Part shown: positions 44,701 to 52,613 of the stretch, piece after piece
Layout of the letters: every line of letters starts with the position of its first letter
Numbering within the stretch: position 1 is the stretch's first letter
NCBI RefSeq assembly: GCF_018403185.1
Contig: NZ_BOSE01000005.1
Coordinates: forward strand, 62,001 to 126,000
Direction: 5' to 3'
From: Paenibacillus montaniterrae
Lineage (GTDB): Bacteria; Bacillota; Bacilli; Paenibacillales; Paenibacillaceae
DNA: 64,000 nucleotides
Program-made: the position numbers and the translations under genes
Notes under the pieces: model-generated
Told to the model about the DNA's origin: nothing
The model's database searches: none
What the model saw: the letters and a program-made list of their open reading frames with translations, nothing else

Positions 44701-44906
44701 TCCCCATTCAACGGTATGGAGACGGATTGCTGCAGATCCCAGTCGCGTAAATCCAGCACGCCATTTACGATTTCAGGCTGCTCAGGAGTCGGAAATATGT
44801 TAAACCATCCCCAGCGAAGTACAATAAGAAAGCCGACAAATAAAAGCAGCACGGCGATATTAAGTATAATATACTTATGTTTCTTTCGTTTTCTCGTAAT
44901 ATCCAT
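41790..44906 (-). CDS. Hybrid sensor kinase with two kinase modules, second paralogue
   Basis: 1038 residues with the same plan as the protein at 24085-27210. TM about 13-31; extracellular jelly-roll-like domain (LNGEWKFYP, VPGDWR, IGYGTYELRI); seven spans about 215-415; HisKA with His446 in SHELRTPLHG; ATPase with NLLHNAIKFT and GIGLGLTICR; receiver with AVDDDP, Asp764 in LIADVMMP and TKPVD; second kinase with His855 in AQIQPHFIFNTLNS, IQPLVENAVKHG and RDDGKGM. No good ribosome site precedes the ATG at 44906. It is divergent from an AraC regulator whose receiver looks unable to accept phosphate (45138-45908). Confidence 0.88.
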   Translation of the reverse strand: MDITRKRKKHKYIILNIAVLLLFVGFLIVLRWGWFNIFPTPEQPEIVNGVLDLRDWDLQQSVSIPLNGEWKFYPNKLYTYYDEERYSEEASWVNVPGDWRSEFPGHKESSIGYGTYELRILTDPLKHPVSLWAKKIEAASTVEINGFTEGLVGKPADNAADYVPNRVSFTVTYTERDQQELIVLVRVSNFENPYKGGILYPIRFGSEAAIDNERWYSIGFQLITFVILVLHGLYAIILYLFNRERSLFIFSLLTLVAGVTVVADHDTVLMTWFSFNYEWAMKIRMLAYLWVTFLIFYSLKKFSTVARKSRLAMLYTCILAVYSLFIAIASPELLHASIHLRIFTLLYIWPIAMSIYLAVHIYVKNRNGEGTIFLLLSAIAVVSSIVWGIFVKFVVYYPIDIIAAIICFSTFWFKQYFNYVQENVKLNEKLREADKLKDQFLTNTSHELRTPLHGIMNIAETVLSHEVEHLSEKSRKDMKLLVTISRRMSSMLVDLLDAVQLKEHRIKLNSKPLLVQSVVPGVINMLGFLHENKPIHIVMDIAKTTPAVMADEKRLVQIIYNLLHNAIKFTEKGKITLTAEQRNDAVWLHVSDTGVGMDEETQARIFLPYEQGIHGMNDGRGIGLGLTICRQLVELHGGALTVSSELGKGSVFSFSLPLANAEDISTAQLSMYENKDLVKVESSNTEILAVERKAPTAVVTALERASRSSDKAMIHILAVDDDPVNLDVLKSILSTEPYVITIADSADKALQLLGREQWDLLIADVMMPGMSGYDLTRKVREQYSLSELPVLLLTARTQPSDIYAGFLSGANDYVTKPVDGTELKFRIRALTGLKQSINELLRMEAAYLQAQIQPHFIFNTLNSIMALSAVDIAKMNKLGEAFANYLRISFDFLNTKQLVGLSHELELVQAYLYVEQERFGERLSIKWDVQLEDKLLPPLTIQPLVENAVKHGLMSQIKGGTVHIRAVKQDNAFLVEVRDDGKGMDAETVAGLLQEPSQRNRGIGLYNTNRRLIQLYGRGLSISSTPGEGTSVSFIVPL

Positions 44907-45137
44907 GCTTGATACTTCGACATTATCGACAACTAATCCTGCAAATTCGCATTTAGTAACGATATGAAATTAGTACTCTCCCTCCAAGCAGCCAACAAGT
45001 AAACAAATGCAGCAAGAGCAAAGATTTGCACATTGTTTGCACCGCTTTCATTTTCCATAATTAAAGCGTATTCATTTTTATTGGCCTAATCCTTGTTGCA
45101 ATCAACAGGCGTATACAGTAAAAGGGGGAACCACTTC

Positions 45138-45908
45138 ATGTATAGCGTACTTCTCGTTGATCCAAATCCGGTTACATTAAATGAAACTGCTGCACTTATT
45201 CACAACGCCGCATCCAGCTTCCGCATCCATGCCAGTACAAGCGAGTTTGCAGCAGCGCTCAATTTCCTGAATAGCAGGAGCTTTTCCTTAGTTATCATTA
45301 ATATGAAAGGCTATAACTCTAGTGGCCTTGTGCTTTGCAGCCGCATTCGCCAGCAAAGCCGAGTACCGATTATTCTGCTTAGTGGAAAGGATGACTTCCG
45401 CCTTGCAAGAAAAGCATTAACCTATCAAATTAGCGACTATTTGACAGAACCGCTGCTGGAGGGCGCCTTGACTTCAAGCCTGCGAGCTGTACAAAGCGAG
45501 CTGGAGAAAAATCATGCTTATTACTTGGCTCCTGTCATGAAAACGGCTTCAGTAAACAAAAAAGATGCTGCGGCCAAGGCAGTTATTGACACGGTAAAGC
45601 GCTATGTACAGGATGAGCTGCATCAAAATATTACGCTAAAGCAAATTTCCAGAAAGCTGCATTTCAACTGTGCTTACCTGGGGCAAAAATTCAAGCACCA
45701 TGAAAATATGTCCTTTAATGAATATTTACTGCAGCAGCGCATGGAGAAAGCAAAGCTGCTGCTGAAAAAGACCGATATGAAAATATATGAAATCGCCAAT
45801 GAAATCGGCTATACCGAAATCGACTGGTTCTATAAAAAGTTTAAGGAATATACGGGCTCAAGCGCTAACGAATATAGAAAAAAATACGAGCTGTCTCGCG
45901 CCAATTAG
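45138..45908 (+). CDS. AraC-type regulator with degenerate receiver domain
   Basis: 256 residues, half the size of the other AraC regulators here because the middle region is missing. The N-terminal domain folds like a receiver (YSVLLVDPNP, LVIINMKGYNSSGL, RVPIILLSGKDDF), but the acidic pair is DP, the phospho-acceptor position is Asn55, and the conserved Lys is replaced in DYLTEPL. The C-terminal AraC domain (LHFNCAYLGQKFKHHENM and IGYTEIDWFYKKFKEYTG) is intact. The ATG at 45138 has AAAGGGGGAA upstream. Divergent from the hybrid kinase gene with 231 nt between. It probably works without phosphorylation. Confidence 0.85.
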   Translation: MYSVLLVDPNPVTLNETAALIHNAASSFRIHASTSEFAAALNFLNSRSFSLVIINMKGYNSSGLVLCSRIRQQSRVPIILLSGKDDFRLARKALTYQISDYLTEPLLEGALTSSLRAVQSELEKNHAYYLAPVMKTASVNKKDAAAKAVIDTVKRYVQDELHQNITLKQISRKLHFNCAYLGQKFKHHENMSFNEYLLQQRMEKAKLLLKKTDMKIYEIANEIGYTEIDWFYKKFKEYTGSSANEYRKKYELSRAN

Positions 45909-45945
45909 GACGTATCTGAGAACTCCGAGGATACGCCCTAAAGCA

Positions 45946-45979
45946 AATCGCGCCTGTCGTTTGTCCGACAGGCGCGATT
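45946..45979. terminator. Bidirectional-type hairpin between convergent regulator and GH43 genes
   Basis: Perfect 14-bp stem AATCGCGCCTGTCG / CGACAGGCGCGATT with a 6-nt loop. Confidence 0.85.
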
Positions 45980-45986
45980 CGTGTAT

Positions 45987-47498
45987 TCATTTCAATAATG
46001 ATGAATGATGGAAATAAGCAAAATCAGCATATCCCCCGCTTTGCTGACTTGTATAGCAGAACAAGCCCGTACGGTACCCCATAAAATGATCCAGTGTATA
46101 TTTCATATGCAGCGTTTGGCCGATAGTCTGCCATTGTCCTTGCTCACTTGCAAAATAAAAGCATGCCTGATCAATGCTATTTTCAAAGTTATACTCAATC
46201 TTCAAGTAAACATGCTCCGCAGTATACGGAACGGATTCAACGACCTGCTCCCGACCTTCCCCATCATTAATCGTCATCACGATGCTGCAAGCTCCATGCT
46301 CGTCAATCCTTGCCCCAACAGTGCCAAACCAATGCTGCAGCGCAACCAGACCAGCATGATCACCCGACTGCAAATTAGTCAATTCAAGCAGTGTTTCGTG
46401 CTTGCAGGCTGGTCCTTGCGTACGCTGTGTCAGCGTATTTCTTGCCTTCAGCACACTGTCTGCAAGCGCACCTGTTTTCAGCCTTAAGTAGCCTGGCCGC
46501 TCGGTCAGTGTCCAGAGCGCATGATCCGGATTATGGTTCCATTGCCATTGCAGCGCTAGCTTGTTAACTGTGTAATCAAACTCATCACTGCAAATAATTG
46601 GCGCAGTCGGCGTATATGGTAAAGGCGTCGTAAATTCCTCAGGCGCTTTTCCTTCTAAGCCGAATACGGGCCATCCATCCTTCCAGCTAACCGGCAACGC
46701 AATTGGAATTCTGCCAACTGCATCATGATCCTGAAAAAGAACCGAATACCATTGCCCGTTCCCTGCCTCAAAAATCCCTCCCTGAGCTACGCCATGATTG
46801 CGATAGCCCATATTGTCATCCAGCACAATTTGACTCTCAAATGGACCAAGCAGCTGCTTAGAGCGATAGCATATTTGCCTGCGCCGCTGATTGCCGTCTT
46901 TTGGCCATTCTATAAAGAAATAATAATAGAAGCCGTTAATTCGATAGGCATGGCAGCCTTCCGCGCGCAGCCCTATTCCTTCACGCTGCGCTTCCAGCAG
47001 CAGCTGATTGACTCCGCCTTCTTTAACAGCTGTAAGATCGGAAGTCAGCTCCGTAATTCGAATGTCCCCATTGCCATAGATGACAAACACACGATCCTCC
47101 TCAAACAGCAAACTTGGATCATGAAACAGCTGCTTAATCACAGAGCGCTGCCAATTTCCTTGATCAATATCATTCGTGTGATAAACATAAAATTGCCGCG
47201 TGTCAAGGCTGGAGAAGCATACATAGTAGATCCCGTTATGCTCACGCAGGCATGCCGCCCACGAGCCCTTGCTGTAAATGTGACCGCCGTCAATCATATT
47301 GTGCTGATCATTGTCCTCCAATGTATCAAATACATAATTAACAATTTCCCAATTCACTAAATCCTTCGATCTCATAATCGGACAGCCTGGCATCATATGC
47401 ATGCTCGTACTCACCATATAGAAATACTCACCTGCGGCAATGACACTCGGATCCGGCACATCGGCCCAAATAATAGGGTTATTGATTTTGCTGCTCAT
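45987..47498 (-). CDS. Glycoside hydrolase family 43 (subfamily 12-like): arabinofuranosidase or xylosidase
   Basis: 503 residues, no signal peptide, so it acts in the cytoplasm on imported oligosaccharides. Five-bladed propeller with general base Asp16 in ADVPDPSV, pKa-tuning Asp in FHDPSLLF and acid Glu in RAEGCHAYRING; then a C-terminal beta-sandwich from about residue 310. The MMPGCPIMRSKDLVNWEIVN block is that of GH43_12. Start is one of two adjacent ATGs (47501/47498) after GGGAGG; the second has better spacing. It begins 23 nt after the DUF1854 gene in one apparent operon with the ABC exporter, and the GH10 xylanase lies upstream. Confidence 0.9.
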   Translation of the reverse strand: MSSKINNPIIWADVPDPSVIAAGEYFYMVSTSMHMMPGCPIMRSKDLVNWEIVNYVFDTLEDNDQHNMIDGGHIYSKGSWAACLREHNGIYYVCFSSLDTRQFYVYHTNDIDQGNWQRSVIKQLFHDPSLLFEEDRVFVIYGNGDIRITELTSDLTAVKEGGVNQLLLEAQREGIGLRAEGCHAYRINGFYYYFFIEWPKDGNQRRRQICYRSKQLLGPFESQIVLDDNMGYRNHGVAQGGIFEAGNGQWYSVLFQDHDAVGRIPIALPVSWKDGWPVFGLEGKAPEEFTTPLPYTPTAPIICSDEFDYTVNKLALQWQWNHNPDHALWTLTERPGYLRLKTGALADSVLKARNTLTQRTQGPACKHETLLELTNLQSGDHAGLVALQHWFGTVGARIDEHGACSIVMTINDGEGREQVVESVPYTAEHVYLKIEYNFENSIDQACFYFASEQGQWQTIGQTLHMKYTLDHFMGYRTGLFCYTSQQSGGYADFAYFHHSSLLK

Positions 47499-47521
47499 CA
47501 TGTTCCTCCCATGCAGTCAGT

Positions 47522-48016
47522 CTATAAAATATCTCTTAACAGCCTTTGACTATGCGCATCAAGCCGCTTCCAGTTCTCAATATCACAGCGTCTCCCGTCA
47601 AGATCGGATAAAATAATGCGGTCTCCGCCAGGAAAATGAATATGCTCATGCAAGTTGCGCATAATGATGCGCATAGGTCCCAGATGCGTTTGCAGCTCCC
47701 AGAACCATAAATCAGATTTTTGCTTGATCCGCTCGATTCTGCTCACTCTCGGCAAAAAATATCGCAGTCCAAGCTCTTCCTCCAAAGCAGCCGCGCTGTC
47801 TTTCTCCAGCTCGGCAAGCTCACGCACAATACCGAGCTCATCGCCCTCCTTGGTACGAATAGAAAGGTACGAGCTCGTATATTGCATCGGAAACGCCAAA
47901 TAAACGAGCAGCTCATCATAGGTTTTGCCTGCAATAACGCCTTGCAGCACGCCCCCTTCACTGCGGTAAACGTAGACATCTACTGGCTGGAGGATGCGAA
48001 TATCTTCAACGTTCAT
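47522..48016 (-). CDS. DUF1854 domain protein
   Basis: 164 residues matching DUF1854 (phrases GVLQGVIAGKTYDELLVYLAFP, split over strands, and LGLRYFLPRVSRIERIKQKSD). Family members are encoded next to exporter-type ABC proteins; public annotation pipelines link some to cyanophycin metabolism, but no cyanophycin gene is seen here. Its ATG overlaps the stop codon of the ABC gene (TAATG), so the two are coupled. Soluble, no signal peptide. Function unknown. Confidence 0.85.
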   Translation of the reverse strand: MNVEDIRILQPVDVYVYRSEGGVLQGVIAGKTYDELLVYLAFPMQYTSSYLSIRTKEGDELGIVRELAELEKDSAAALEEELGLRYFLPRVSRIERIKQKSDLWFWELQTHLGPMRIIMRNLHEHIHFPGGDRIILSDLDGRRCDIENWKRLDAHSQRLLRDIL

Positions 48017-50208
48017 TAGCTTCCAACTCCTCTGATTTTCGACATTTCCATTTGGGCGTCAACCAGCTTGCGGTAAACGCCATCCGCCTTGGCAAGCAGC
48101 TGCTCATGCGTGCCGAGCTCAACCATTTTGCCGCGCTCCAGTACAACGAGACGATCGGCATTACGCAAGGTCGACAAACGATGGGCGATGGCGAAGGTCG
48201 TTCTGCCTTTTACCAAATTCGCAAGCGCCTCCTGGATTTGCCGTTCCGTTTCCGTATCAACAGAGGCCGTTGCTTCATCCAGTATTAAAATTCTCGGATC
48301 ATGAATGACCGCTCTCGCAATCGCTACCCGCTGCTTCTCTCCGCCAGAGAGCTTGTGCCCGCGCTCGCCTACCCGAGTATCGTAGCCGTCAGGCAAACGA
48401 ACAATAAAATCATGCGCATTGGCGATTTTAGCTGCACGCATAATTTCTTCAGGTGTCGCATCAGGCTTGGAGTACGCTATATTTTCGGCTATTGTTCCAT
48501 CAAACAGGAAGGTTTCCTGCAGCACGACGCCGATTTGGCGGCGCAGCTCCGTCTGCTCAATATGGCGAATCGGAACGCCATCTATTAAAATCTCACCTTC
48601 ATCCGCATCATAAAAGCGGCAGAGCAAATTAATGAACGTTGATTTTCCCGCTCCCGAATGCCCGACAAGTCCTATCATTTCCCCTGCCTTAACGTCAAGA
48701 TTAATATTTTTCAAAACAGGATGATGCTTTTCATAGCCATACGTAACGTTGCGCAGCACAACCCCACCCTTGATCTGGTCAGGCTTGACTGCTTGCGGAT
48801 GATCCGCTACATCCGCAGGCGTATCCATAATTTCAAAAATACGATGGGCAGAGGTCATCGCTCGACTCGTCCAGCTAATCATTTGACTAAGCCACTGAAT
48901 CGGACCAAACAGCATGCCCAAATACGCGACAAATGCAAGCAGCACACCTAGCTGCAGCTCACTGTTCAGTACCTGATGTCCGCCCAAATACCAGACAACG
49001 ACCGTGCCCAGGCTTGTAATCAAGCCAAAGGCCGGAAAGAAAAACTGCCACATTTTCTCCGAGCGCATATCATGCCGAACAACCTCTTCATTGGCAGTCT
49101 GATAGCGCTCCAGCTCAAGCTTCTCCTTGCCGAACGCTTTAATGACGCGTATTCCTTGCAGCGTATCGCCCACCTGCATATTCAAGCGAAAAATCGCTCG
49201 CCACTGCTGATAAAGTCGGCGTCCTACCTTCGGCCAAATCGTAAAGGATAAAAAAACGAGCAGCGGTATCGGCAGCAGCGTTAGCAGCGTCAGCTTCCAA
49301 TCCATAGAAAAAATAATGACAAGAATAAAAATAAAGCGCAGCAAATGGCCCGCTATGTAAATAACACCGTCCGTCATAAATTGGCGCATCGACTCTGCGT
49401 CATTGTTGACTCGGCTAATAAATTGAGAGGTTTGCCTGCGGTCAAAAAAAGCAAGCGACAGTCTCATTAAAGACTCATATACATCCTTGCGTATATCCCC
49501 CATCAGCTTGGAGCTAATTGCGACTCCAATATAGCCCCGCAAAGCTTGCATTGCAGACATCACAACAAGCGTGGCAGCCCAGGCCGCAATAACAAGGAGA
49601 AAAATTGCGCCCCCCTGCTGCGGCTGCAGCACATCATCGATAATAATTTTCGTTAAGTAAGGCGGGATTAATTCTACTAATGTGGACAGAATTAGCAGAC
49701 AAGCAGCCAGCACAGCCTTTAGCTTATATGGCTTCAAATAGCCGAGCATACGCAGCATCGCGTACTTTTTGCTCATGCATACCTCGCAAAACTGTGTGCC
49801 TTCTTCCAGCGGGCTATGGCAGTTCGAGCAGTAGCGCGGCATATCACTTTTTGACAAGACAGGCAGCTCTTCTCCTTGTACCAGCGCTGAAATCAGCTTG
49901 GCGGCGAAGCCCATTCCAGAAGATAAGGACGAGGTGTAGCGAGCTGCAACAACAGGACCTTCTTTCGTTTCGGCAATTAGCATCCCGCTTCCGACATTGC
50001 TCACCGCTCTTGCCTCTTGAATAGTTTCAATCGGCAGCCGTTTAATTGGAGTATGCTTTTCATCCCACACAATCAGCTCTTCATAAGTAATCGCCAGCCA
50101 ATGCTCAGCTATTCTGCCTTGCAAATTAAGATCCGCCTTCATGCTGAACAGCAGTTCTTCCTTAACCTGCTCCCTGCACTGCTGCGGTAAAGCTGTCATG
50201 TCTATCAT
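48016..50208 (-). CDS. Exporter-type ABC transporter, permease-ATPase fusion with N-terminal zinc ribbon
   Basis: 730 residues. Residues 1-120 form a PH-like beta domain (TYEELIVWDEKHTPIKRLPI); a zinc ribbon YCSNCHSPLEEG..FCEVC follows at about 128-147; six membrane spans about 160-440; ATPase with Walker A GHSGAGKST, signature LSGGEKQR and Walker B ILILDEATASVDTET. A homodimeric exporter layout. The extra N-terminal domains are unusual for MsbA-like proteins and go with the DUF1854 partner encoded next. The ATG at 50208 has AAGGATGAG in front. Cargo unknown. Confidence 0.92.
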   Translation of the reverse strand: MIDMTALPQQCREQVKEELLFSMKADLNLQGRIAEHWLAITYEELIVWDEKHTPIKRLPIETIQEARAVSNVGSGMLIAETKEGPVVAARYTSSLSSGMGFAAKLISALVQGEELPVLSKSDMPRYCSNCHSPLEEGTQFCEVCMSKKYAMLRMLGYLKPYKLKAVLAACLLILSTLVELIPPYLTKIIIDDVLQPQQGGAIFLLVIAAWAATLVVMSAMQALRGYIGVAISSKLMGDIRKDVYESLMRLSLAFFDRRQTSQFISRVNNDAESMRQFMTDGVIYIAGHLLRFIFILVIIFSMDWKLTLLTLLPIPLLVFLSFTIWPKVGRRLYQQWRAIFRLNMQVGDTLQGIRVIKAFGKEKLELERYQTANEEVVRHDMRSEKMWQFFFPAFGLITSLGTVVVWYLGGHQVLNSELQLGVLLAFVAYLGMLFGPIQWLSQMISWTSRAMTSAHRIFEIMDTPADVADHPQAVKPDQIKGGVVLRNVTYGYEKHHPVLKNINLDVKAGEMIGLVGHSGAGKSTFINLLCRFYDADEGEILIDGVPIRHIEQTELRRQIGVVLQETFLFDGTIAENIAYSKPDATPEEIMRAAKIANAHDFIVRLPDGYDTRVGERGHKLSGGEKQRVAIARAVIHDPRILILDEATASVDTETERQIQEALANLVKGRTTFAIAHRLSTLRNADRLVVLERGKMVELGTHEQLLAKADGVYRKLVDAQMEMSKIRGVGS

Positions 50209-50231
50209 CTATCACTCATCCTTTTTCAAAT

Positions 50232-50365
50232 GCTACGGAACATAGCATCCTCCAGTCAGCGCTACGGAACATAGCATCCTCCAGTCAGCGCTACGGAACA
50301 TAGCATTCTCCGCTGGGGCTTTATTTGTTTCGAGTATGCTGCGAAGCGATCGTAGCGCACTCAAA
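50232..50365. repeat. Three 29-bp direct repeats plus hairpin
   Basis: GCTACGGAACATAGCATCCT followed by CCAGTCAGC recurs at 50232, 50261 and (partial) 50290. The last unit leads into a hairpin whose other arm is CGATCGTAGCGC. The unit resembles the head of the tandem array at 51828 (GCTACGGAGCAATGCATCCT), so both belong to one family. Confidence 0.85.
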
Positions 50366-50423
50366 GTTGACGAGGAGCAAGCAGATCCCGTATGCTTATG
50401 GATTACATTTACATATTAGACAT

Positions 50424-50438
50424 TGTAAGCGCGTTTCA
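50424..50438. promoter_or_regulatory. CRE-like palindrome before the ABC-DUF1854-GH43 genes
   Basis: TGTAAGCGCGTTTCA, a 15-nt near-palindrome one base longer than a standard CcpA site. It may bind a LacI-type sugar regulator. The rest of the 50366-50488 gap shows only AT-rich sequence. Confidence 0.35.
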
Positions 50439-50488
50439 AATTGAAATCAATATATTTGTTTATGAGTTAATATTTTTACGAAATCTAG

Positions 50489-51808
50489 CTAGTCATTCTT
50501 AGAATCTACCACTGCCCAAAATGCCGGTTTAGCATGCAGATACTTGTCGAACAGAAGTGGAGCTTCTGTCCGTTTTACGGGAAAGCCGCTCAACCACGTA
50601 TGATCATCTGCTATTCCCCAAAAAACAACTTCATTAATTATGTCTTTATTGGCTTTTAATGCTTCAAACAGCTCCCGATATCGATCAGCTTGCTTGCTCA
50701 ACACTTCTTCCGGAATGCTTTCGCCGAAATCACTGCGGTCATCCCACGCATATAAGCTCATATCAAGCTCAGTAACACTGTTGACCAAGCCCAATTCGGC
50801 GAATCGCTCCATTGATTCAATAATATCTGCTACAGGCGGCCAATGAATGCTAATATGAGTCTGATGCCCCACGCCATCAATTGGCACTCCTTTATCGAGC
50901 ATTTCCTTCACAAGATCGTAAAGCATTTCTCTTTTCGTAATGTCATCTGTTCCGTAATCGTTAATATACAGCTTGATGTCTGGTCCACCAGCCTCACGTG
51001 CGGCACGAAAAGCGGTTTCAATATAATCGGTCCCCGTAATTTGATACCATTCGCTGGCACGCATGCCGTGAGGATCACGAGGTTCAATCACCTCGTTGAC
51101 AACATCCCAGGAAATAATATCATCCTTGTATCGACTAACAATTGTTCGTACATGATCATCCAGCCGTTCAAGCAGCAGCTTTTTGTTCGCTTCCCGCTTC
51201 GCTGGATCAGTTTCATCAACCATCGGCTTGCCTTCCGCATCTTTAAAAAACCAATCGCCGACCTGAGTATGCCACACTAATGTATGAAAGCGGAGCTGCA
51301 TGTTGTTTTCTTTGGCAAACTGAACGATTTTATCTGCCTCTTCCCAACGATAGGTATCCTCCGCTGGATGAATTGAGGCAGGCTTCATGACATTTTCCGC
51401 GACAAGCATATTAACATGCTTCTTCAGCAAATCAGACTTCAAGCCGCTAGTCTGGAATGGCTCAATAGCCGCGCCGATCGGAAAATAATCATTAAAAGCT
51501 TCGTAAAGCGACGGAATGTCAGCTTCTACAGAAGGCTCTGGCGTAGGTTGAGTCGTCGTTGGCTGCGGCTCGCTATTTTTTCCTACTGCTTCGTCTGTCT
51601 CTGCTTCACCGCTTTGCCCCGCTGCTTCACCAGTCTCCGACTCGCCATTCTGCTCAACCATGCCCGTTTCTTGTACACCATTTGCTGATTGCGTATCGTT
51701 CACAGGCTGCTTCGTACACCCTGTAATGGCAAGCAAGGCTGCGGCTGTAATAACCGCAACCATTATCGTCAATCTTCTTTTTAACCTGTTACCATTCACA
51801 TCTATCAT
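50489..51808 (-). CDS. Endo-1,4-beta-xylanase, GH10, surface lipoprotein
   Basis: 439 residues. Signal peptide with LLAITGC gives lipidated Cys31, then a 60-residue Glu/Gly/Ser/Thr/Pro linker that holds the enzyme away from the membrane. GH10 barrel about 98-435 with acid/base Glu239 (DVVNEVIEP), nucleophile Glu347 (VTELDMS), and the family blocks LRFHTLVWHTQ and FWGIADDHTW. It cuts xylan backbone outside the cell. Start uncertain: the ATG at 51808 sits 1 nt from GGGGGG, while the GTG at 51799 would be 10 nt away. No CBM or SLH domain. It lies between two repeat blocks and upstream of the GH43 operon, supporting xylan use. Confidence 0.93.
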   Translation of the reverse strand: MIDVNGNRLKRRLTIMVAVITAAALLAITGCTKQPVNDTQSANGVQETGMVEQNGESETGEAAGQSGEAETDEAVGKNSEPQPTTTQPTPEPSVEADIPSLYEAFNDYFPIGAAIEPFQTSGLKSDLLKKHVNMLVAENVMKPASIHPAEDTYRWEEADKIVQFAKENNMQLRFHTLVWHTQVGDWFFKDAEGKPMVDETDPAKREANKKLLLERLDDHVRTIVSRYKDDIISWDVVNEVIEPRDPHGMRASEWYQITGTDYIETAFRAAREAGGPDIKLYINDYGTDDITKREMLYDLVKEMLDKGVPIDGVGHQTHISIHWPPVADIIESMERFAELGLVNSVTELDMSLYAWDDRSDFGESIPEEVLSKQADRYRELFEALKANKDIINEVVFWGIADDHTWLSGFPVKRTEAPLLFDKYLHAKPAFWAVVDSKND

Positions 51809-51827
51809 GCCCCCCTATATGGCGATT

Positions 51828-52612
51828 TCAGCGCTCCGGAGCAATACATCCTACAGTCGCTTTTTAAATCGTAATGCTATCTTATTGGATTTTTTATGGT
51901 TGCATTACGATGTTAAAGGCGACCCACTCTCGTTTTTCAGCGCTCCGGAGCAATGCATCCTACAGTCGCTTTTTAAATCGTAATGCTCCTTATTTGAATT
52001 TTTATGGTTGCATTACGATGTTAAAGGCGACCCTCTTCGTTTTTCGGATGCTTTGCTCCTTCGCTGTAGCTTTTTTTTGTTGTTGAGTGCGCTACGAAGC
52101 CAGCGTAGCGGCATCAGCGCTACGGAGCAATGCATCCTACAGTCGCTTTTTAAATCGTAATGCTATCTTATTGGATTTTTTATGGTTGCATTACGATGTT
52201 AAAGGCGACCCACTCTCGTTTTTCGGATGCTTCGCTCCTTCGCTGTAGCTTTTTTTCTGTTGAGTGCGCTACGAAGCCAGCGTAGCGGCATCAGCGCTAC
52301 GGAGCTAAGCATCCTACAGTCGCTTTTTAAATCGTAATGCTCCTTATTTGAATTTTTATGGTTGCATTACGATGTTAAAGGCGACCCACTTCGTTTTTCG
52401 GATGCTTTGCTCCTTCGCTGTAGCTTTTTTTTGTTGTTGAGTGCGCTACGAAGCGAGCGAGCGGCATCAGCGCTCCGGAGCAATGCATCCTACAGTCGCT
52501 TTTTAAATCGTAATGCTATCTTATTGGATTTTTTATGGTTGCATTACGATGTTAAAGGCGACCCACTCTCGTTTTTCGGATGCTTTGCTCCTTCGCTGTA
52601 GTTTTTTTTGAG
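51828..52612. repeat. Tandem array of five palindromic units in alternating a-b-a-b-a order
   Basis: Units start at 51828, 51937, 52114, 52291 and 52467. Full units are about 177 nt; the first lacks its tail. Each holds a long stem, GTCGCTTTTTAAATCGTAAT pairing with ATTACGATGTTAAAGGCGAC, flanked by GGAGCAATGCATCC and GGATGCTTTGCTCC, which also pair. The loop is one of two versions: CTATCTTATTGG (units 1, 3, 5) or CTCCTTATTTG (units 2, 4). No gene is present in this stretch; short open frames inside are made of the repeat. It lies immediately upstream of the GH10 start codon on the transcribed strand. Confidence 0.92.
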
Positions 52613-52613
52613 T

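Noticed and set aside
50221..50365. Possible CRISPR array
   Set aside because: The 29-bp units are head to tail without unique spacers and no cas gene is near.
51874..52601. Short repeated reading frames in the tandem array (LLWLHYDVKGDP-like)
   Set aside because: They come from the repeat unit itself, are interrupted at different places and have no ribosome sites.
51828..52612. Possible CRISPR array or integron cassettes
   Set aside because: Whole 177-nt units are repeated with only two loop versions; no spacers, integrase or attC-type ends.
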